From the NCBI GenBank assembly GCA_017395715.1, contig JAFQNZ010000013.1, positions 1-8,174 on the forward strand: a stretch of 8,174 nt of DNA. Direction: 5' to 3'. Of the stretch, positions 5,450 through 8,174 are shown piece by piece (position 1 is the first letter of the stretch; every line of letters begins with the position of its first letter). The notes beneath the pieces were generated by a model. That model made no database searches and had not been told where the DNA came from. It saw nothing but the letters and a program-made list of their open reading frames with translations. This DNA is from Clostridia bacterium. Its GTDB lineage: Bacteria > Bacillota > Clostridia > Oscillospirales > CAG-272. A program made the translations under genes and the position numbers.

Positions 5450-5877
5450 AACCAATAATTCCTTTCTGATCTTTTCGCTTCAATGGCTGCGAGGGCTTCT
5501 TCCTCTGTAGGGAAAATCTTCTCTCCCCACGAACCCAAGCCAACATATTTCACTTTGATGAGGATTCTCATATCCTTCGTGTATTTGATCTCGCTCACGA
5601 TCCCATTCTGAGGAACCAACTTGTCGTGATACCATCGGACGCACCACACTTCATCGCCGATCTTGCAAGGCGGTAACAGCGCAGAAATTTCTTTCGGGCT
5701 TTTACCGATGTTTTCATATTCCGCCAGTCGATCTATAGCTTTGCCGATGGGACATCCCGGGCATCCGATGTGGTCTGCGTGTTCGTCACACACTTCTTTG
5801 CACAGGCTATTGTCTGCACCTTTGATCTGCCAACACTTGTTGCCGGCGACGTCATGTTCGTAAGTCATCCTCTCCAT
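5446..5877 (-). CDS. Fusion-type phage protein: Cys cluster, RLAEYENIG helix module, PCKIGDEVW module
   Basis: Start placed at ATG 5877-5875 (143 residues), with AAAGGAG 10 bases upstream and a 26-base overlap with the previous gene. A second ATG three codons later is possible. Residues 15-42 hold C15, C26, C30 and C39xxC42. AIDRLAEYENIGKSPKEI (47-64) is the helix module seen in many clostridial phage proteins as 'RLAxYEDTGLTPEEI', also present at 6498-6824 and 7737-8174. From residue 70 the module PCKIGDEVWCVRW begins. It continues with strands (GIVSEIKYTKDMRILIKVKY) and ends in IFPTEEEALAAIEAKR (121-136), the same fold-like unit as in the protein at 2278-2640. The protein thus links two modules that otherwise occur separately here. 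No catalytic motif is visible; function unknown. Confidence 0.87.
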   Translation of the reverse strand: MERMTYEHDVAGNKCWQIKGADNSLCKEVCDEHADHIGCPGCPIGKAIDRLAEYENIGKSPKEISALLPPCKIGDEVWCVRWYHDKLVPQNGIVSEIKYTKDMRILIKVKYVGLGSWGEKIFPTEEEALAAIEAKRSERNYWL

Positions 5878-6127
5878 CGCCTTCGGTCTCCTTTCTGCGG
5901 TGATATTCTTCGTACATCGGATCCTTCTTGCCGAGCACCGGGTAATCGACATCGCCGCCTTTTTTGATTACCACCTTGTACTTGTGGTTGATTCCGCGCC
6001 TCGATCTGTTTACCAGCGCATAGAACGTATCCATGCTCGAGCATCCGAGCTTGCGCTTGCACTCAAGCGAGTTGCCTTCGGCGAGCAAGACGCCCGATCT
6101 TGCATCGTAGATTGCGTAATAATTCAT
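5852..6127 (-). CDS. Small basic phage protein, possible helix-turn-helix-like
   Basis: 91 residues; ATG 6127-6125 overlaps the previous stop as ATGA and has GGAGGTGA six bases upstream, one of the best SDs in the window. The sequence starts YYAIYDARSGVLLAEGNSLE (3-22), two strands like 'YAVYD..D.VLA.G...E' in small phage proteins. It continues with CKRKLGCSSMDTFYALVNRS (23-42), where a helix and 'LGCS..TFY..V' resemble a homeodomain-like or helix-turn-helix segment. HKYKVVIKKGG (48-58) is a basic strand and the tail is charged and probably disordered. It has only two cysteines and no CxxC pair, which sets it apart from most neighbours. Possible DNA binding is inferred from the pattern and basic charge; it is not established. 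Confidence 0.83.
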   Translation of the reverse strand: MNYYAIYDARSGVLLAEGNSLECKRKLGCSSMDTFYALVNRSRRGINHKYKVVIKKGGDVDYPVLGKKDPMYEEYHRRKETEGDGEDDLRT

Positions 6128-6474
6128 CCGTCGTCACCTCCCTCGGCTCCGGCGTATCCCACGAACATCCCCGCGAGTTCCGTGTATTCATCGTTCGTGA
6201 TGTACCCCCTCCGTCGCTGCTGTTTCCAGTACGACATGATGGCGTCGTATCGTGCCTTCAACGCCGTGTACCCATCGTACATTTCGTTGAGCCGATAGCA
6301 GACATCCTCCAGTTCCATACGCTTATCCTCGAAATTCACCATCAGCTCGTAGCTCGGAGCCCGACCGATGTTGTCGGAACCGCAGGAACAGCAGAACTTC
6401 GGAGTGTTGCCCTGTACAGAGAACTCAGCTTTGCAATCTCTACACGCCCAGCTCTGACTTCTGCCTCTTGCCAT
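6124..6474 (-). CDS. Zinc-ribbon protein with helical C-terminal domain
   Basis: 116 residues from ATG 6474-6472. It has the best SD in the window (AAGGAGGTG, spacing six) and a 23-base gap to the previous gene. The N-terminus is a ribbon: WACRDCKAEF (C11/C14) and KFCCSCGSDNIGRAPS (C28/C31, with C29 between), a short knuckle-to-knuckle distance. From about residue 42 the protein is predicted helical, with regularly spaced hydrophobics and aromatics: MELEDVCYRLNEMYDGYTAL (53-72) and KARYDAIMSYWKQQRRRGYI (73-92). A 'TNDEYTELAGMF' segment follows, like the ends of short phage coiled-coil proteins. A ribbon plus helical hairpin would fit a DNA- or protein-binding adaptor. I do not recognise a named family. 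Confidence 0.86.
   Translation of the reverse strand: MARGRSQSWACRDCKAEFSVQGNTPKFCCSCGSDNIGRAPSYELMVNFEDKRMELEDVCYRLNEMYDGYTALKARYDAIMSYWKQQRRRGYITNDEYTELAGMFVGYAGAEGGDDG
6134..6141 (-). promoter_or_regulatory. Strong ribosome binding site of the small basic protein
   Basis: GGAGGTGA on the minus strand, six bases before ATG 6127-6125, encoded within the Gly-Gly-Asp codons at the end of the preceding gene. Confidence 0.75.
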
Positions 6475-6480
6475 CTCTTA

Positions 6481-6489
6481 CACCTCCTT
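6481..6489 (-). promoter_or_regulatory. Near-perfect ribosome binding site in a short intergenic gap
   Basis: AAGGAGGTG on the minus strand, six bases before ATG 6474-6472, in a 23-base gap. It predicts independent, efficient initiation rather than coupling to the upstream gene. Confidence 0.8.
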
Positions 6490-6497
6490 GCTATCGT

Positions 6498-6824
6498 TTA
6501 TTCCTTGTAGTCAAGACACGCCTTTCGGCTCTGGCTTACATACAGGGCGCTTCGTGTGCGGCGATCTTTCCGGGCATTGCAATGACCGCTCGCTCTCCCG
6601 AGCTTCTCCCTGCAAAAATGAGAACAAGACCCGCAGGTCTTTTCCGTGGGTCTTCTCTTGATGAACAGCCGTCCCTCTTTGTTCGCAAGAGCGATCTCCG
6701 AGAGTTCTTCGGGTGTCAGCCCCGTGTCCTCGTAATCGGCAAGACGGTAGAACGCTTCCTCAACGGTCGTTGCCGTAGGCTGAGAAACTGTACCATCGCT
6801 GTTTCTGATCGTCAATCTCTTCAT
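6498..6824 (-). CDS. Phage protein: RLADYEDTGLTPEEL helix module plus CGSCxHF Cys module
   Basis: 108 residues from ATG 6824-6822, four bases after the previous stop, with GGGAGGG eight bases upstream. MKRLTIRNSDGTVSQPTATT is a typical N-terminal strand region. It is followed by AFYRLADYEDTGLTPEELSE (24-43), the consensus form of the helix module found in three proteins of this window. The C-terminal part is a Cys module: KTCGSCSHFC (62-71, C64/C67/C71), SGHC (79-82) and VSQSRKACLDYK (96-107, C103). This closely follows the 'CGTCxHF...SGxC...R...V..SRxACxxY' pattern of numerous clostridial phage proteins. Four or five cysteines probably hold one metal ion. No catalytic residues are apparent; function unknown. 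Confidence 0.88.
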   Translation of the reverse strand: MKRLTIRNSDGTVSQPTATTVEEAFYRLADYEDTGLTPEELSEIALANKEGRLFIKRRPTEKTCGSCSHFCREKLGRASGHCNARKDRRTRSALYVSQSRKACLDYKE

Positions 6825-6828
6825 GTTT

Positions 6829-7482
6829 TCATCCCTCCCAACAAATTCTCTCGGTTTGCTGCCAAGTTCCGCCGACCCATCCTCCGAGTCTGAACGTGTA
6901 GCCCTTGTTCAAAAATTCAGCTTTAACAGCGTTGTAATAGCTGATCGTCTGCTCCTCGCCACGCTCATCTCTGTAACGATAAACTGGCGGATAATAAATG
7001 CAGTCTCGACGCCCCTGTTTCTTTGCTTTCGCAATATCACGGAGCACGGACTCAACTGCTCGTCTGTAGCCTTCGGGCTGAGTCCGTAACCGTGCTTCTT
7101 CGGCTTCGGAGATTTCGATGCCTTCCGGTTCTTTGATCTCAACACCCGCAAAAGCGATTTCCGCATCAGTGAAGCCGATACCATGCAGTGTATCTATCAG
7201 ATCGCTCCCTTTCACAATCTCGGATAGGTGATCGAGCATCTTATCGAACAGCTCACGACGTCTTTTCTCGGAGAACTCGCCTTTGTTGAACCGGCAGGTG
7301 TCGGTGCGGCTGTTATAATCACAGCCAATCGCATTGCCTTCGCAGTCTCGGCACTCACTACAGATCATCAGCCTGTTTCCGCAGACCGGGCAGTATGCTT
7401 TATACCCAAACTCCTCGACGTTCCATCTCATTTCGATCTCCGTCTCGCAGTTGGGACAGTATTCAACGATCATGCCGCTCAT
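6829..7482 (-). CDS. Multi-zinc-cluster phage protein with helical middle and aromatic C-terminus
   Basis: 217 residues; ATG 7482-7480 overlaps the previous stop as ATGA. The SD (GGAGG, spacing seven) lies inside the poly-Glu codons of that gene. The N-terminus is a zinc ribbon: YCPNCETEIEMRW (C9/C12) and YCPVCGNRLM (C31/C34). A second cluster follows directly: CSECRDC (C41, C44, C47), C54 and C63 in TDTCRFN. This arrangement is common to a recurrent clostridial phage family. Residues 72-117 are helical and include DTLHGIGFTDAEIAFAGVEI. An acidic stretch (IKEPEGIEISEAEEA) leads to a helical and aromatic end, YYNAVKAEFLNKGYTFRLGG (182-201) and WVGGTWQQ. It is the largest small-protein-type gene before the methyltransferases. 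Two bound zinc ions are likely; the function is unknown. Confidence 0.88.
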   Translation of the reverse strand: MSGMIVEYCPNCETEIEMRWNVEEFGYKAYCPVCGNRLMICSECRDCEGNAIGCDYNSRTDTCRFNKGEFSEKRRRELFDKMLDHLSEIVKGSDLIDTLHGIGFTDAEIAFAGVEIKEPEGIEISEAEEARLRTQPEGYRRAVESVLRDIAKAKKQGRRDCIYYPPVYRYRDERGEEQTISYYNAVKAEFLNKGYTFRLGGWVGGTWQQTERICWEG

Positions 7483-7727
7483 TCCTCTTCCTCCTCGATC
7501 ATGATTTCAACACAAGCATCAAACAAATCCTCGTCGTCGAGGCAGTCGGTGCCGTCGGCGCATGGCGGATATATCGGCCCGTTCGGACCGCCGCGAACGC
7601 CGCCTCCTCTGCAATCGGTGTTATACCTGCAAGCCAAGCACATCTCGTCTCTTTTCTCGAGGAGGAAGTCAATTTGCTCTTGACGGCTCATGGCTTCGAC
7701 GCGCTTTTCGTATTGTTTTCTTTCCAT
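7479..7727 (-). CDS. Small Cys-rich protein with Gly-rich loop and poly-Glu tail
   Basis: 82 residues from ATG 7727-7725; GAGGT six bases upstream overlaps the stop codon of the gene before it. The first 28 residues form a charged helix (ERKQYEKRVEAMSRQEQIDF). A Cys cluster follows: EMCLACRYNTDC (C30, C33, C39), then a Gly-rich loop GGGVRGGPNGPIYPPC (41-56), C62 and C72. The protein ends in a run of five Glu. The tail codons (GAGGAGGAAGAGGA) double as the ribosome binding site of the next gene. I do not recognise a family; the Cys spacing would allow one zinc site. The short, acidic design is reminiscent of small phage inhibitors, but nothing in the sequence demonstrates that role. Confidence 0.82.
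   Translation of the reverse strand: MERKQYEKRVEAMSRQEQIDFLLEKRDEMCLACRYNTDCRGGGVRGGPNGPIYPPCADGTDCLDDEDLFDACVEIMIEEEEE
7483..7496 (-). promoter_or_regulatory. Ribosome binding site inside poly-Glu codons
   Basis: The purine run GAGGAGGAAGAGGA on the minus strand encodes the Glu tail of the 7479-7727 protein. It supplies a GGAGG core seven bases before ATG 7482-7480 of the next gene. Confidence 0.7.
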
Positions 7728-7736
7728 AGCAAAACC

Positions 7737-8174
7737 TCACTTCCTGTACTCTATTGTTTCATCCACTCGGTACGCCTTCCATTCCGCGTAAGCGTCGGGA
7801 GAGAGGGGACACACGCCTTCTTCTCCTTCAAGCCTGTTCCGGGACACCTCATCATGGAGCTTCGGATACTTCTTGATGACCGCCGGATTCTCAAGGATGT
7901 CCTGCATATCTCTTGCGATCAGAACCAGTCTCGTGTCAGTCCTTCTGCGCTTTCTACTCTGCAACCACTCATACAGATCAAACAGGGTAGTTTCTGACGC
8001 TTCTATCAGTTCATCCTCAAGCTGTCTGAATCTCGCGAGGTCTTCCGGCTTGTATCCGCTGTCCTCATACTGAGCAAGCCTTTCAAAAACGTCCGCATTG
8101 CACTTGGTTCGGTCAACGCAGTTATAACACGGTACGTTGCTGTACTCCTCGTTCCTTGGATAATGGCATACACG
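7737..8174 (-). CDS. Phage protein with Cys cluster and RLAQYEDSG helix module (5' partial)
   Basis: The frame ending with TGA at 7739-7737 is open to the right window edge for 145 residues. It contains no ATG before a TTG at 7964, which interrupts a clear conserved module and is therefore not the start. The true start lies upstream of 8174. Visible features are C3, then CYNCVDRTKC (16-25), then FERLAQYEDSGYKPEDLARF (30-49), the helix module also found at 6498-6824 and 5446-5877. From about 50 to 75 comes an acidic then amphipathic helix, and RKRRRTDTR (74-82) is strongly basic. The C-terminal part is helical with isolated C122. Cysteines preceding the RLAxYED helix are a common arrangement in clostridial phage proteins, where the first pair often lies just outside this range. 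Function unknown. Confidence 0.83.
   Translation of the reverse strand, partial: RVCHYPRNEEYSNVPCYNCVDRTKCNADVFERLAQYEDSGYKPEDLARFRQLEDELIEASETTLFDLYEWLQSRKRRRTDTRLVLIARDMQDILENPAVIKKYPKLHDEVSRNRLEGEEGVCPLSPDAYAEWKAYRVDETIEYRK

Noticed and set aside
4910..5458. Plus-strand open frame of 182 codons
   Set aside because: Antisense to the NPPF methyltransferase, whose motifs I and IV are intact; no motif in the plus-strand product.
1..8174. CRISPR array, tRNA or insertion sequence
   Set aside because: No regularly spaced direct repeats, cloverleaf-like sequence, transposase or terminal inverted repeats were seen; the window is filled by genes on one strand.

Overview
The window looks like part of an early or accessory region of a bacteriophage or prophage from a gut-type Clostridia (Bacillota) host. 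All 19 genes I can support lie on the minus strand and run without a break from the right edge (8174) to the left edge (1). Most join through ATGA stop/start overlaps. Starts are preceded by strong Shine-Dalgarno (SD) sequences of the AAGGAGG type, and base composition is near half G+C by eye. There is no structural, packaging, integrase, replication, tRNA or rRNA gene, so whether this is a free phage, a prophage or a phage-like plasmid is open. The phage reading rests on gene style (very small, cysteine-rich, modular proteins) and on the phage-type MT-A70 methyltransferase.

Layout in transcription order. Positions 8174-5446: small metal-binding-type proteins. These are a partial gene carrying the 'RLAxYEDxG' helix module, a Gly-rich Cys protein, a 217-residue multi-zinc-cluster protein, a second RLAxYED protein, a zinc-ribbon protein, a small protein without a CxxC pair, and a protein joining the RLAxYED module to a 'PCxxGDxVW' module. 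Positions 5449-4120: two adjacent DNA methyltransferases, one class I enzyme with an NPPF motif and one MT-A70 family enzyme with a DPPW motif. Positions 4123-1926: another series of small Cys-rich proteins (zinc ribbons, a VVRCxNC...DDFCS module, a PCxVGDxVY module). Positions 1929-503: two tandem paralogous ASCH-domain (PUA-like) proteins, the second extended by a C-terminal VVRCxNC zinc module. Positions 506-1: a two-cluster zinc protein and a partial CxxC/CxxC protein running off the left edge.

The operon therefore encodes two probable DNA N6-adenine methyltransferases, two proteins of the PUA-like superfamily (a fold that often binds RNA or modified nucleotides), and about fifteen small putative zinc-binding proteins assembled from a limited set of recurring modules. 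The methyltransferases most simply protect phage DNA from host restriction. The small proteins have no assignable biochemical function from sequence; host takeover or anti-defence roles are plausible but are inference. No promoter, terminator or stretch longer than 28 bases without a gene is present, so transcription must start upstream of 8174 and end beyond position 1.
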